Notes under the pieces: generated by a model
Told to the model about the DNA's origin: nothing
Databases searched by the model: none
The model's input: the letters and a program-made list of their open reading frames with translations, nothing else
Assembly (NCBI GenBank): GCA_023053575.1
Contig: JAKZAP010000009.1
Coordinates: 20,627,869-20,691,868 of the forward strand
Source: Branchinecta lynchi
Taxonomy: Eukaryota; Arthropoda; Branchiopoda; Anostraca; Branchinectidae
DNA length: 64,000 nucleotides
Direction: 5' to 3'
Part shown: one piece after another, positions 1 through 12,800 of the stretch
How the letters are laid out: every line of letters starts with the position of its first letter
Position numbering within the stretch: position 1 is the first letter of the stretch
Translations under genes and position numbers: made by a program

Positions 1-1
1 A

Positions 2-190
2 GGAAGACGTCGAAGGGGACGACCGAGAAATACGATCCGTCGCACCTACCAGAGGGACCTTGCAAACGTCCACGCAAGTCTGCAACCTGAGTGGGAAGAT
101 GTCCTGGCGGCAGCCCACCAGAGGGAAGACTGGCGCCTATTCGTGGATGCCCTGGGTGCCTCTGGTGGCACAGGAGGATCTAAGGTAAGG
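2..190 (+). pseudogene. 3' end of a non-LTR retrotransposon ORF (partial, enters from the left edge)
   Basis: Frame 2 stays open from the window edge for about 60 codons and reads like the extreme C terminus of a LINE reverse-transcriptase protein: a basic stretch, a helix with YQRDLANVH, then WRLFVDALGAS, resembling the 'W..FV.ALC' tail of many LINE ORFs. The coding stretch ends near GGTAAGG, which also looks like a splice donor, so a host exon is possible. No upstream sequence is available. The family assignment is inference from the tail alone. Confidence 0.35.
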
Positions 191-261
191 TTATTTAGTG
201 TATTTGGATAAAAATAATTTTTATGGGTGGGCAATGTCGCAGAATTTACCAGCGAATGATT

Positions 262-1459
262 TATATAAGGGGGTCTGGAGTCCGTAAGCCCTACCCTTAG
301 AACTTACAAAACAACAGGCAGGTAAACACAACCGTACAAGACATAAATTGATCATCCCATCAGAATAACCAATCATTGGTTTAATAAGTTTATTTAACCC
401 TTAGGGTCGAGCAATGTTGTAAAACCAATGAGTCAGGAACCATCCCGACTAAGGTCGAGGCATAAGGTGGTTTGGACATTTAAAAGCTTTCAAGGTGGCA
501 AACAAATAAGCACAGTCATGTACGACAGTTTGCGGCTGATCCGATTCGTTGGTTAACCAATATTTTGGTTTCTGTTATTTTGATAACGGTATCTTTTCAT
601 AAAGCATTTCTAGTTATCTTTTTACTTACTTGATAAGTACATATTTGCACAGCTGATAAGTCAGCTCGACATGATATCGTTTGTATTTATACGAAATTAA
701 ATATCACAATACCATATATAAAAAACAAAGCAAATTTGAGGGCAAATAAGTGGGCAGGGGAGGATGTCGGGAATTAATCTAATTTTAGTTGACGTCACTA
801 GCTTTAGAATCATCAGTTGTTCCTCCACATTACTATAAGTAACAAAAAATAACTAAGGTCATTTGGGGTGTGGTAGCTGATTTGTCAGCTCCGTTCGGAT
901 CGGCCCGTTTTCGACCCTTAAACAAGAACGGGCTATGGCTAAAAAACCTATGAATGTGGAGGTGGGTCAGCTTAGCCTGTGAAGGTCTAAACTATCTAAA
1001 GCTAGACTACCCGACTCAGATTTGTAATAAACTAAGGTTTACTCAAATCGAAGGTTTATGGGTAGCATCCTATTAACCGGGAAATGTGGGAATTAATATC
1101 AAATTTTCAATTATATCAAAAAGGGGGACAAATCTTAACATGCTTAAATTCAATAAAATAATGAATTTATAATTAAATCAAATTAAAATACATATTCAAA
1201 ATTAAAAATAACAGACCTTCACTTTAGGGTTTACTATTTACTCCATAACTACACATTAAGCCTTGTAAGGTGAAAGTGTTCTAAAGTTTTTGATAGTAAA
1301 CTATCTAGTTTCTTGTTTGAGAGACAATATGGTGGGTTCAAGAAAATCCATGGTCCATAGTCAATAGCAGGGATAAGTCCCTGTTCCTTACTTAGTAAGT
1401 TTAATCTTTCCAAATCTGGGTTACCTAAGTTCTTCAGGGGGTGTATGTGTGTGACTGTT
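262..1459. repeat. Block A, copy 1 (about 1.2 kb segmental repeat)
   Basis: The sequence starting TATATAAGGGGGTCTGGAG recurs almost unchanged at 3391 and 4590. It is AT-rich, has no convincing ORF, and contains a paired motif around GTTCGGATC / TTGTCAGCTC. It is followed directly by block B. Near-identity of the three copies indicates recent duplication. I do not recognise the family; no TG..CA ends or primer-binding site are evident, so an LTR identity is not supported. Confidence 0.85.
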
Positions 1460-3345
1460 TCGGCTCTAAGGAGCTGTTAGTCATCAGATGTCTACCCTAA
1501 GGGGCAGTATTATAATCTTAGTTCCAGCTTTTATTTCAGACTAGAGGTGCTTAATTCCCGCCTTGTCTCATTTAAAATAACGCATGTTTGCGAACAATTC
1601 GTCACCTCTCGAATCTCAATACAATACTGGGGCTAAAGCCACTGAATTGATTGCGTTCGGAGCTTATGGTTACTCCGATTACGTAATTGCGCCGGCATGT
1701 CTATGCCTGCACGGCAACAACTTTACCCTCATGCAAACCGTGATTAAAACGGTTTTTAATTTGTATTATTAAATATATGTTAATTTATATATAAACTAAA
1801 TTTACATAAAAAAATGTGTAAACGAATTACTAGACTCCTTAGGGAGCAATATGTGGTTTTCAGTATATAGTGCTGAGTAGGTTATAATAGTTCAAATCAC
1901 CAATTATATAATCTTAGAGAAACCTGAGGGTTCTAAGGGTATTTCACTACGCTCTAAGGAGTGCCAAACTATCGTCTAATAATTAATTTTATATTTTCGC
2001 GTCGATAATGAGCAATTTTTTGCGTGCAATTTTCTCCTTAGGGAGATAACTTATGAAGTTCAGAAATGTACTGAAGTCAGTGAACGTAAGCGCTCAGTTT
2101 TTGGTGCACGTTACTGCTCTGTTAGGAGTGCTTTAACGCATTACATCCACCATCATATCAAATTAACTGAGAGTTAGTGCTCGTTTTGTTGATCACGCAG
2201 TGCGCTCTAAGGAGTGCCCTACTATGATCCAATATACAATTACATATCAACATACCACAAAATATATAAAAAAGTGATCCTATTTTTTACATAATAATTA
2301 AATGATTTAATAATAATATTAAGATAATTCCGATTATTTGTGTATATACATAATTTCATCCTCCTTAAGGAGTTAATATGCGTTTTCTCAATAGAACGCT
2401 AAGCGTAACAACTCGATTTTCGGTGCTTAGGCAAAGACTGTACTTCATCACCGCACTATGGTCAAAAAGCGTAAGCGCTCGGTTTTTGGTGCTTATCATG
2501 CAAAGCCACGTCACTGCGCTCTTAGGAGTGCTTTAACAATAAGTTCAGTATTATATCAAGTTCACCAAGCGTTAGCGCTCGGTTTTTGGATGGTTACTAA
2601 AGGGCATCTCACTACGCTCTTAGGAGTGCTTTAACATATATTTCAATATATATCAAGGTGATTGAGCGTTAACGCTCGGTTTTGTTGCTTACGCAAGGGT
2701 AGGTCACTACGCTCTTAGGAGTGCTTTAACAATAAATTCAGTATTGTATCAAGGTAATCGAGCGTTAGCGCTCGGTTTTTGTGATTACTCAAGGGCATGT
2801 CACTGCGGTCTTAATTGCTTTAACACGGTAAATTCAGTTTATTTCAAAATCGTTGAGCGTTAGCACTCTGTTTCGGGTGGCGATGCAAAGGTATGTCATT
2901 GCGCTCTAAGGAGTGCCTTACTATAGTCGGATAATAAGGTTATAACATGCCAAAAACGGTATATAAATGTGATCCAAATTTTACATAATCATCCAAATTA
3001 ATTAATTATATAAATATATCTAAAATAATTCCAATTCTTTGTATGTATACATTTATTCAATCTCCTTAAGGAGTTGATATGCGTTTTATCCTCGGTTTTA
3101 TCATGAAAATGTTGAGCGCAATTTCTCCATTTGCAGTGTTTACGTAAGGGCTGTACTCTTAGGAGTCCCTTACTATCTCACTATAAGGGCGTGTCACTTG
3201 AATGCCCAAGTTGCCTTCTTTATGTGGCTAAATTTGCTGTTCTTCTTAAGAAGGTAGCATTCTGTGCCATTCGTATAAGCTGTTTGTAAGCTTATTTTCT
3301 TTCTTGCCAATTAACTTTTGAAATTATGGGTGTATCAAAGAATAT
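1460..3345. repeat. Block B, copy 1: palindrome-rich non-coding repeat
   Basis: This block is non-coding and dense in short palindromes: CTCCTTAAGGAG near 2361 and 3061, GCTCTAAGGAGTGCC near 2205, and repeated GAGCGTTAGCGCTC. It follows block A copy 1 directly and is repeated after block A copy 3 (5790-9318). The small ORF at 1584-1772 recurs at 5877-6101 only because the repeat does; it has no recognisable domain. Confidence 0.75.
2465..2930. repeat. Tandem ~97-bp repeats with a GAGCGTTAGCGCTC palindrome
   Basis: Palindromic cores begin at about 2469, 2569, 2666, 2762 and 2857, a 95-100 bp spacing. Each unit also carries CTCTTAGGAGTGCTTTAAC. The equivalent array in block B copy 2 runs from 6785 and is split by the LINE insertion at 6974-8616. 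Diverged units lie upstream near 2085 and 2175. Confidence 0.75.
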
Positions 3346-3390
3346 CGAGCCAGAATGGCCGAAACCATCGGTTTACCAGAACAAATGGTA

Positions 3391-4588
3391 TATATAAGGG
3401 GGTCTGGAGTCCGTAAGCCCTACCCTTAGAACTTACAAAACAACAGGCAGGTAAACACAACCGTACAAGACATAAATTGATCATCCCATCAGAATAACCA
3501 ATCATTGGTTTAATAAGTTTATTTAACCCTTAGGGTCGAGCAATGTTGTAAAACCAATGAGTCAGGAACCATCCCGACTAAGGTCGAGGCATAAGGTGGT
3601 TTGGACATTTAAAAGCTTTCAAGGTGGCAAACAAATAAGCACAGTCATGTACGACAGTTTGCGGCTGATCCGATTCGTTGGTTAACCAATATTTTGGTTT
3701 CTGTTATTTTGATAACGGTATCTTTTCATAAAGCATTTCTAGTTATCTTTTTACTTACTTGATAAGTACATATTTGCACAGCTGATAAGTCAGCTCGACA
3801 TGATATCGTTTGTATTTATACGAAATTAAATATCACAATACCATATATAAAAAACAAAGCAAATTTGGGGGCAAATAAGTGGGCAGGGGAGGATGTCGGG
3901 AATTAATCTAATTTTAGTTGACGTCACTAGCTTTAGAATCATCAGTTGTTCCTCCACATTACTATAAGTAACAAAAAATAACTAAGGTCATTTGGGGTGT
4001 GGTAGCTGATTTGTCAGCTCCGTTCGGATCGGCCCGTTTTCGACCCTTAAACAAGAACGGGCTATGGCTAAAAAACCTATGAATGTGGAGGTGGGTCAGC
4101 TTAGCCTGTGAAGGTCTAAACTATCTAAAGCTAGACTACCCGACTCAGATTTGTAATAAACTAAGGTTTACTCAAATCGAAGGTTTATGGGTAGCATCCT
4201 ATTAACCGGGAAATGTGGGAATTAATATCAAATTTTCAATTATATCAAAAAAGGGGACAAATCTTAACATGCTTAAATTCAATAAAATAATGAATTTATA
4301 ATTAAATCAGATTAAAATACATATTCAAAATTAAAAATAACAGACCTTCACTTTAGGGTTTACTATTTACTCCATAACTACACATTAAACCTTGTAAGGT
4401 GAAAGTGTTCTAAAGTTTTTGATAGTAAACTATCTAGTTTCTTGTTTGAGAGACAATATGGTGGGTTCAAGAAAATCCATGGTCCATAGTCAATAGCAGG
4501 GATAAGTCCCTGTTCCTTACTTAGTAAGTTTAATCTTTCCAAATCTGGGTTACCTAAGTTCTTCAGGGGGTGTATGTGTGTGACTGTT
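3391..4588. repeat. Block A, copy 2
   Basis: Near-identical to 262-1459. It ends at GACTGTT and abuts copy 3 directly, without a block B between them. The minus-strand ORF at 4378-4704 lies across the copy 2/copy 3 junction and is a by-product of the repeat. Confidence 0.85.
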
Positions 4589-4589
4589 A

Positions 4590-5789
4590 TATATAAGGGG
4601 GTCTGGAGTCCGTAAGCCCTACCCTTAGAACTTACAAAACAACAGGCAGGTAAACACAACCGTACAAGACATAAATTGATCATCCCATCAGAATAACCAA
4701 TCATTGGTTTAATAAGTTTATTTAACCCTTAGGGTCGAACAATGTTGTAAAGCCTATGAGTCAGGAACCAACCCGACTAAGATCGAGGCATAAGGTGGTT
4801 TACACATTTAAAAGCTTTCAAGGTGGCAAACAAATAAGCACAGTCATGTACGATAGTTTGCAGCTGATCCGATTCGTTGGTTAACCAATATTTTGGTTTC
4901 TGTTATTTTGATAACGGTATCTTTTCATAAAGCATTTCTAGTTATCTTTTTACTTACTTGATAAGTACATATTTGCACAGCTGATAAGTCAGCTCGACAT
5001 GATATCGTTTGTATTTATACGAAATTAAATATCACAATACCATATACAAAAAAAACAAAGCAAATTTGGGGGCAAGTAAGTGGGCAGGGGAGGATGTCGG
5101 GAATTAATCTAATTTTAGTTGACGTCACTAGCTTTAGAATCATCAGTTGTTCCTCCACATTACTATAGGTAACAAAAAATAACTAAGGTCATTTGGGGTG
5201 TGGTAGCTGATTTGTCAGCTCCGGTCAGATCGGCCCGTTTTCGACCCTTAAACAAGAACGGGCTGTGGCTAAAAAACCTATGAATGTGGAGGTGGGTCAG
5301 CTTAGCCTGTGAAGGTCTAAACTATCTAAAGCTAGACTACCCGACTCAGATTTGTAATAAACTAAGGTTTACTCAAATCGAAGGTTTATGGGTAGCATCC
5401 TATTAACCGGGAAATGTGGGAATTAATATCAAATTTTCAATTATATCAAAAAGGGGACATATCTTAACATGCTTAAATTCAATAAAATAATGAATTTATA
5501 ATTAAATCAAATTAAAATACATATTCAAAATTGAAAATAACAGACCTTCACTTTAGGGTTTACTGTTTACTCCATAACTACACATTAAACCTTGTAAGGT
5601 GAAAGTGTTCTAAAGTTTTTGATAGTAAACTATCTAGTTTCTTGTTTAAGAGACAATATGGTGGGTTCAAGAAAATCCATGGTCCATAGTCAATAGCAGG
5701 GATAAGTCCCTGTTCCTTACTTAGGTAAGTTTAATCTTTCCAAATCTGGGTTACCTAAGTTCTTCAGGGGGTGTATGTTTGTGACTGTT
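4590..5789. repeat. Block A, copy 3
   Basis: Third copy of the 1.2-kb block, slightly more diverged than copies 1 and 2 (scattered substitutions at 4740-4770 and 5226). It is followed by block B copy 2. Confidence 0.85.
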
Positions 5790-6973
5790 TCGGCTCTAAG
5801 GAGCTGTTAGTCATCAGATGTCTACCCTAAGGGGCAGTATTATAATCTTAGTTCCAGCTTTTATTTCAGACTAGAGGTGCTTAATTCCCGCCTTGTCTCA
5901 TTTAAAATAACGCATGTTTGCGAACAATTCGTCACCTCTCGAATCTCAAACAATACTGGGGCTAAAGCCACTGAATTGAACGCGTTCGGAGCTTATGGTT
6001 ACTCCGATTACGTAATTGCGCGGGCATGTCTATGCCTGCCCGGCAACAACTTTACCCTCATGCAAACCGCGATTAAAACGGTTTTTAATTTGTATTATTA
6101 AATATATGTTAATTTATATATAAACTAAATTTACATAAAAAAAATGTGTAAACGAATTACTAGACTCCTTAGGGAGCAATATGTGGTTTTCAGTATATAG
6201 TGCTGAGTAGGTTATAATAGTTCAAATCACCAATTATATAATCTTAGAGAAACCTGAGGGTTCTAAGGGTATTTCACTACGCTCTAAGGAGTGCCAAACT
6301 ATCGTCTAATAATTAATTTTATATTTTCGCGTCGATAATGAGCAATTTTTACGTGCAATTTTCTCCTTAGGGAGATAACTTATGAAGTTCAGAAATGTAC
6401 TGAAGTCAGTGAACGTAAGCGCTCAGTTTTTGGTGCACGTTACTGCTCTGTTAGGAGTGCTTTAACGCATTACATCCACCATCATATCAAATTAACTGAG
6501 CGTTAGTGCTCATTTTGTTGATCACGCAGTGCGCTCTAAGGAGTGCCCTACTATGATCCGATATACAATTACATATCAACATACCACAAAGTATATAAAA
6601 AAAGTGATCCTATTTTTTACATAATAATTAAATGATTTAATAATAATATTAAGATAATTCCGATTATTTGTATATATACATAATTACATCCTCCTTAAGG
6701 AGTTAATATGCGTTTTCTCATTAGAGCGCTAAGCGTAACAACTCGATTTTCGGTGCTTAGGCAAAGACTGTACTTCATCACCGCACTATGGTCAAAAAGC
6801 GTAAGCGCTCGGTTTTTGGTGCTTATCATGCAAAGCCACGTCACTGCGCTCTTAGGAGTGCTTTAACAATAAGTTCAGTATTATATCAAGTTCACCAAGC
6901 GTTAGCGCTCGGTTTTTGGATGGTTACTAAAGGGCATCTCACTACGCTCTTAGGAGTGCTTTAACATATATTT

Positions 6974-8616
6974 GTACATATATGTGTGAGGTAGTGACCA
7001 GGCAAGAGTGCACTACAGTCCTGCTACGAGGATGGGTATTACCTGTAATAAATGAAGACGATGATGAACGGGTAAAGGAAAAACTTAAAACGGTACCAAA
7101 GGAAATCCAAAAAGCAGCTTTGACACTGCGGGACCTCAAGAATTCGGGAATTTTTAAGGATGATATTGATAACAAGGAAAGGAAAAAATTGGTGGATTCA
7201 TTTTTAAAAGGTAAAAGTGAGACCGAGATTGATTTCCAAACAAAACGGAATGAACCATTTGTGAATTATGAAAAAGCATTTGAAAACTGGAATGCATCAA
7301 AAAACCGCCCCCAAGAAAAAGAAACCATGTTTATGGTAATTCATGGGATTTTACCGTACAGAAACCGGGTAAGCCGTTTCTTGAGTAGCGAAAATCCGCT
7401 ATGTCAGCTGTGCAAGATTGAGGTAGTTGACGGTATGAAGCATGAGTTCCTGGAGTGCCAGTTTAATGGTGAAATTTTTAAAAATATTTTTGAAATTTTT
7501 AAAAGGGAGGGTGTAAAAATTGAAAGTTTAGAAGAAAAGAAAATGGCTCTGAAATTGTGTTTTGAAATTGGTGCTGCAAAAGAGAAAGAACAGGCTATGG
7601 TCTTCTTGATGACTGCAGTCTGTGTCCACGTGTGGAAAATGAGGAAGAAAGGTAAAAGTATAAATTTCCCGAGGTTCTACAGTTGGATCCACAGTATGGT
7701 TGAAATAAATTCGCAGAGTGAGTTATGGAATAGATCCGTGGATGTGGGATGGTTGAATGATGCGTTAAAAATTTTATGATTGAAGTGTAGGTAACCGGTA
7801 TTTTTTAAAAATTATATAATAAAAATTCAAATTTTGGTTGGTTTTGTTGTTTATGTTTTGGGCAGTCAAAGTTTCAACCTGATGTTTTTTAAGGAACTGA
7901 AGTGATATTTAGAATCTACTTGCTAGTTTTCCTTTGTTGTAAAGGAAGGAGATTTTAAATCGGGAGTTTGGTTGTTGGTTTTTGGTTGTTTTTTTGTAGG
8001 TGAGTGAAGGAATAAGTTTTAAGGTTTTTTGTTGTTTCTCTAAGGACGGTAGAGCATCTTGAAACAGGTAGTGCGTGATTTAAAATTTTTCGTTTTTTGG
8101 TGGTTGTTTTATTCCTGATCGATCCTATAAAATTTGACTGCTTGATTCGAAGTGGAAAAAATTGTACATATTTTGGGTTTTTGCCAGGTTTTAAAAATAT
8201 GAGTAGATTAATGGTAAAGAAGAAAATATATTTAATGGTTGTAAAATATGGTAGATAAAATTCAATATTGTTAGAAAAAATGAAAAAAGGGTAGATTTAG
8301 GTTGTAGGTTTAGATTTTATGGAGAAAGGGTTTTTGAATGAGAGAGTGAGTTTTGATGAGAATATTTAATATAAAAATTAAATTTTGAAAGGAGAAGTTA
8401 AAATTTAGAGTTGATAAATTACAAAGATAATAGGTTTAAGATGAAAGTGTAGGTGACGTTAAAGTAGGGTAAATTTTTACGTAAATTTTGTAGTAACGTC
8501 ACTGAGTTGGAGGTGGAGACGTAGCCACTTGTTTTGGTTCAATCCAAAGCAAGAAAAAATGAAAAAGAAGCTACGCGGGAATAAAAAAAAAAAAAAATAA
8601 AAAAAAAAAAAAAAAA
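6974..8616 (+). mobile_element. 5'-truncated non-LTR retrotransposon with poly(A) tail and target-site duplication
   Basis: The element is bounded by AACATATATTT on both sides (6963-6973 and 8617-8627), and the same sequence occurs once, uninterrupted, at 2633-2643 in the paralogous block. It ends in an A-rich tail (about 8581-8616). The body has one ORF (6982-7779) and about 800 bp of 3' UTR. Target duplication, A-tail and 5' truncation are classical signs of target-primed reverse transcription. The exact 3' edge is ambiguous because the tail and the target duplication both contain A. Confidence 0.88.
6982..7779 (+). CDS. C-terminal part of a LINE reverse-transcriptase protein (truncated)
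   Basis: An uninterrupted reading frame of about 265 residues is the only coding content of the inserted LINE. At about residues 119-160 it contains LHG-like 'IHGILPYRNRVSRF' followed by CQLC ... KHEFLEC, a CCHC arrangement like the zf-RVT zinc-binding motif found after the RT domain in many LINEs. The N-terminal 110 residues are charged and unrecognised. No RT catalytic YADD box is present because the 5' part was never copied. The absence of stops suggests a young insertion. The ATG used is arbitrary; the native start is lost. The clade cannot be fixed from this tail. Confidence 0.6.
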   Translation: MCEVVTRQECTTVLLRGWVLPVINEDDDERVKEKLKTVPKEIQKAALTLRDLKNSGIFKDDIDNKERKKLVDSFLKGKSETEIDFQTKRNEPFVNYEKAFENWNASKNRPQEKETMFMVIHGILPYRNRVSRFLSSENPLCQLCKIEVVDGMKHEFLECQFNGEIFKNIFEIFKREGVKIESLEEKKMALKLCFEIGAAKEKEQAMVFLMTAVCVHVWKMRKKGKSINFPRFYSWIHSMVEINSQSELWNRSVDVGWLNDALKIL

Positions 8617-8957
8617 AACATATATTTCAATATATATCAAAGTAATTGAGCGTTAATGCTCGGTTTTGGTGCTTACGCAAGGGTAGGTCACTACGCTCTT
8701 AGGAGTGCTTTAACATTAAATTCAATATTATATCAAGGTAATCGAGCGTTAGCGCTCGGTTTTGGTGATTACTCAAGGGCATGTCACTGCGGTCTTAAGT
8801 GCTTTAACACGGTAAATTCAATTTATTTCAAAATCGTTGAGCGTTAGCACTCTGTTTCGGGTGGCTATGCAAAGGTATGTCATTGCGCTCTAAGGAGTGC
8901 CATACTGTAATCGGATAATAACGTTATAACATGCCAAAAAAGGTATATAAATGTGAT

Positions 8958-9858
8958 CCAAATTTTACATGATCATCCAAATTAATTAATTATATAAATA
9001 TATCTAAAATAGTTACAAATCTTTGTATGTATACATTTATTCAATCTCCTTAAGGAGTTGATATGCGTTTTATCCTCGGTTTTATCATGAAAATGTTGAG
9101 CGCAATTTCTCCATTTGCAGTGTTTACGTAAGGGCTGTACTCTTAGGAGTCCCTTACTATCTCACTGTAAGGGCGTGTCACTTGAATGCCCAAGTTGCCT
9201 TCTTTATGTGGCTAAATTTGCTGTTCTTCTTAAGAAGGTAGCATTCTGTGCCATTCGTATAAGCTGTTTGTAAGCTTATTTTCTTTCTTGCCAATTAACT
9301 TTTGAAATTATGGGTGTATGAAAGAAAGGAATGAATACAAATCATTCGAGTATTACAACCATCTAAAAACTCATATCAATTCGATAATGAAATTACAGAA
9401 TGTAGGTGTCCAAATTTTACATAATCATCCAAATTAATTAATTATATAAATATATCTAAAATAGTTACAAATCTTTGTATGTATACATTTATTCAATCTC
9501 CTTAAGGAGTTGATATGCGTTTTATCCTCGGTTTTATCATGAAAATGTTGAGCGCAATTTCTCCATTTGCAGTGTTTACGTAAGGGCTGTACTCTTAGGA
9601 GTCCCTTACTATCTCACTGTAAGGGCGTGTCACTTGAATGCCCAAGTTGCCTTCTTTATGTGGCTAAATTTGCTGTTCTTCTTAAGAAGTTAGCATTCTG
9701 TGCCTTTCGTATAAGCTGTTTGTAAGCTTATTTTCTTTCTTGCCAATTAACTTTTGAAATTATGGGTGTATGAAAGAAAGGAATGAATACAAATCATTCG
9801 AGTATTACAACCATCTAAAAACTCATATCAATTCGATAATGAAATTACAGAATCTAGG
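8958..9858 (+). repeat. 452-bp tandem duplication spanning the block B / PolB junction
   Basis: The sequence from CCAAATTTTAC at 8958 repeats from 9410. Both copies contain the end of block B and the beginning of the PolB-like reading frame (from about 9317 and 9770). The first copy stops at AATGTAGGTG; the second continues into PolB. The junction of block B with PolB therefore predates the duplication. Confidence 0.8.
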
Positions 9859-12800
9859 TGCTATATATGAGGTAGATTTAGAATATCCAAAAGAACTACA
9901 TGAATTACACAAGGATTTACCATTAGCACCGGAACACTTTAACGGTAAGCTATGTACCACAGTATTAGATAAAACCAACTATGTAGTTCACCACAGGAAT
10001 CTAGAATTTTATTTACAACAAGAGCTACGAGCTCATGTGGCACTTGTACGAGTAGGCTGTACAAGAAAGTAGATGAGAACGTCACAAAATACACCCGTCA
10101 TCCAAAAATGCGGTTCGGAAATAGAAATAGGATATTTAGTTTCACTCATTTCTGAGCAGTTCCGGCATCGTCTCGATTGTCTGTAGCAAATGCACATGAC
10201 TGTTCAAACTTTCATCCCAATAAATCCATTTGTTTGATCCCTAGACGTGCTACAAGATTTCCGGTACTCACTCTATCTCCACCTACCGTGGCCGAATCTG
10301 GTTCGGAATAAAAAAAATCGACCACCAAAAGCATCTTCGTTTATACCATGTATCAAGTTTCACTCGAATCTGAGCATTTTTGGAAAGTTCCGGTACCCCA
10401 CCAATGTTGTCGGAGCCGGTTAGGGCCCAATCTCTTAATTCCCTGTTCCTGTCCATCAAGTTTGACTGAAATTGGAGCAAAGCCTATCTGCAAGTTTCCA
10501 GTAACCCCCCCCCCTACCTTGGCCGAATCCGGCCCGGACGCCAAATAACAAATCTAGGCCTCATAAACTCGGCCACTGTCGAATTTGCATCTCATTCGGT
10601 CCATCTGTTTGGTTTTTGTGCATGTCAAAAGCCCCCCATCCCCAATTCCCCTAATCTTGGTCGCATATGGTTCGAACACATTTTTTACATGTCGAGGCCA
10701 TCGATTCGTATCACCCATTAAGTTTCACTCAAACCAGACCACTCGTTCGCAATTTATAGAAGTCAATTTCCATATTTCTCTTCTCTTGCTCCCCAAAAAT
10801 GCTCGGATCTAGGAACGGAAGTTTCCGGGGGTATGTTGTGTCAGGTTCTTAAGTCAAGATAATTCGGGTCGCTAATATGCAAGCAAATTTTCGTTGTCGT
10901 TTAACATCTGGAACTATTCTAACTCACGACTACCGGAATTCCAGGAAACCCCCTCCAACTCCCCCCACAGAGCCCCGAAACCGTCTGGCTCCGTCAATTT
11001 CATCTAGGCCTAATGCTTGTTCCATCCATTAAGTTTCGTCCCAATACCTCTGCTTTTAGAGTTACTTGAGTTTTCTACCCCCCCCCCCCCCCATCCCCAC
11101 AGGTATCGGACCCGACCCGGACGTGACAGTGAACGTCCGAGGCGATAGCTCACCAGACAAGTTTTATTCAAATCCGATCACCCGTTCAAAAGTTATGCAC
11201 GCCACTAGATTCCGGACTCCCCATCCACCCACTCACCCCACGATGGTCGGGTCGGGGAAACGGCTGTTCTCAAGTCAATCTGATCGGATCCCTGACATAC
11301 CTGCCAAGTTTCATCGCCCTAGGACATCAGGAAGTATGCCGAACTCGCGAGGTCGCTGCGGTTATGTCAATGACGTGTCTAGGACCTGTGCTTGTTTTTC
11401 TCACCAAGTTTCATCCCGATCCCTCCACTTAAAGCGTTTCTCAGAATTTCCGGTTCCCTCCTCCAACTCCCCCCCGTCTCATCGGATCCGGCCTGGATTT
11501 AAAGTGAGATGTCTGAGACACGAGGTCATCCTAAATATCAATTTTCATCAAGATACGATCACCCGTTCGCAAATTTTGGCTTCACCCTCCCTCCACTCCC
11601 TCCCCCCGATGGTCGAATCGGGGAATTGACGATTTCCTGTTTAATCTGGTCGGGTCCCAGACATGTCTGTCAATTTCCATCGTCCCAGCACATCAGGAAG
11701 CACGGAACTCGCAGGATCACTACAAATTCGGACTTCTCCCCCCCCCCCCAACTCCCCCAAAGTGAGCGGATCCGTTCCGGTTATATCAGTCACGTATCTA
11801 GAACTTTTGCTTGTACTCCCCACCAAGTTTCATCCGGATCCCTCCACTCTAAGTGTTTTCCAAGATTTCCGGATTCCCCCTCCAACTCCCCCCAGTGTCA
11901 CCAGATCCGGTCTGGATTTAAAATGGAGGGTCTGAGACACGAAGTCCTTCCAGATACCAAGTTTCATTAAGATCCGATCACCCGTTCGTAAGCTAAAAAT
12001 ATCTCATTTTTCCTATTTTTTCCGGATTCCCCCTCCCTGCACTCCCCTCCAGATGGTCGGATCGAGGAAGCGACAATTTCTAATTTAATCTGGTCCAGTT
12101 CCTGATATGCCTGTCAAGTTTCATCGTCTTAGCTTATCTGGAAGTGCCCGAACGAGCAAAACCGGGACCGACAGACCGACTGACGGACAGAAATTACAAA
12201 CGCTATATGGCACTTGAGTAAGCTCAAGTGCCATAAAAAGGTTTGATATTGAAAAGAGTACACAGAATACTAGGATTCACTGAAAGTGCTTACTTAAAAG
12301 GAGACATAGACCATAACACAGCCCTTAGAACTAAGGGTACAAATGACTTTGAAAACGACTTCTTTAAACTGATGAATAATGCTTGCTTTGGAAAAACTAT
12401 GGAAAACGTAAGGAAGCGAGCGGATATGGAAATAATAACGGATGATACAAGAGAAAAAATAATAAAGAAACCCAACTTTAAATCTGAAATAATTTTTAGT
12501 GAAAACTTTTCAGTAGCAAGAATGTCAAAGGAAAAGCTAAAATTAGACAAACCAATGTATATCGGCTTTGCTGTATTGGAACTATCCAAGTTATTGATGT
12601 ATGAATTCCATTACGATTATATGAAGCCTAAATATGGAGATAAAATTGATTTGTGTTATATGGACACTGATTCTTTCATATATGATATTAGAATTGAAGA
12701 TTTTTTATCAAGATATCAAACAGGATTTGAATGAGAGGTTCGATACATCTGATTATGCGAAAGATAATCCATATGGGTTTCCTAATGTAAATAAGAAAGT

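Larger units (their letters stand above)
5790..9318. repeat. Block B, copy 2 (interrupted by a LINE)
   Basis: Aligns with 1460-3345 throughout, except that the copy is split at 6973/8617 by a retrotransposon. It ends where Polinton PolB-like coding sequence starts (about 9317), whereas copy 1 ends in a different sequence at about 3330-3390. Confidence 0.8.

Noticed and set aside
4378..4704. 108-residue minus-strand gene
   Set aside because: Spans the junction of two block A copies and has no domain; arises from the repeat.
262..5789. Block A as an LTR pair or triple
   Set aside because: No TG..CA ends, primer-binding site, polypurine tract or gag/pol frames; copies 2 and 3 abut directly.
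11066..11970. Pro/Ser-rich frames of 150-190 residues
   Set aside because: Low-complexity C-rich repeat inside the non-autonomous insertion; several frames are open at once on both strands.
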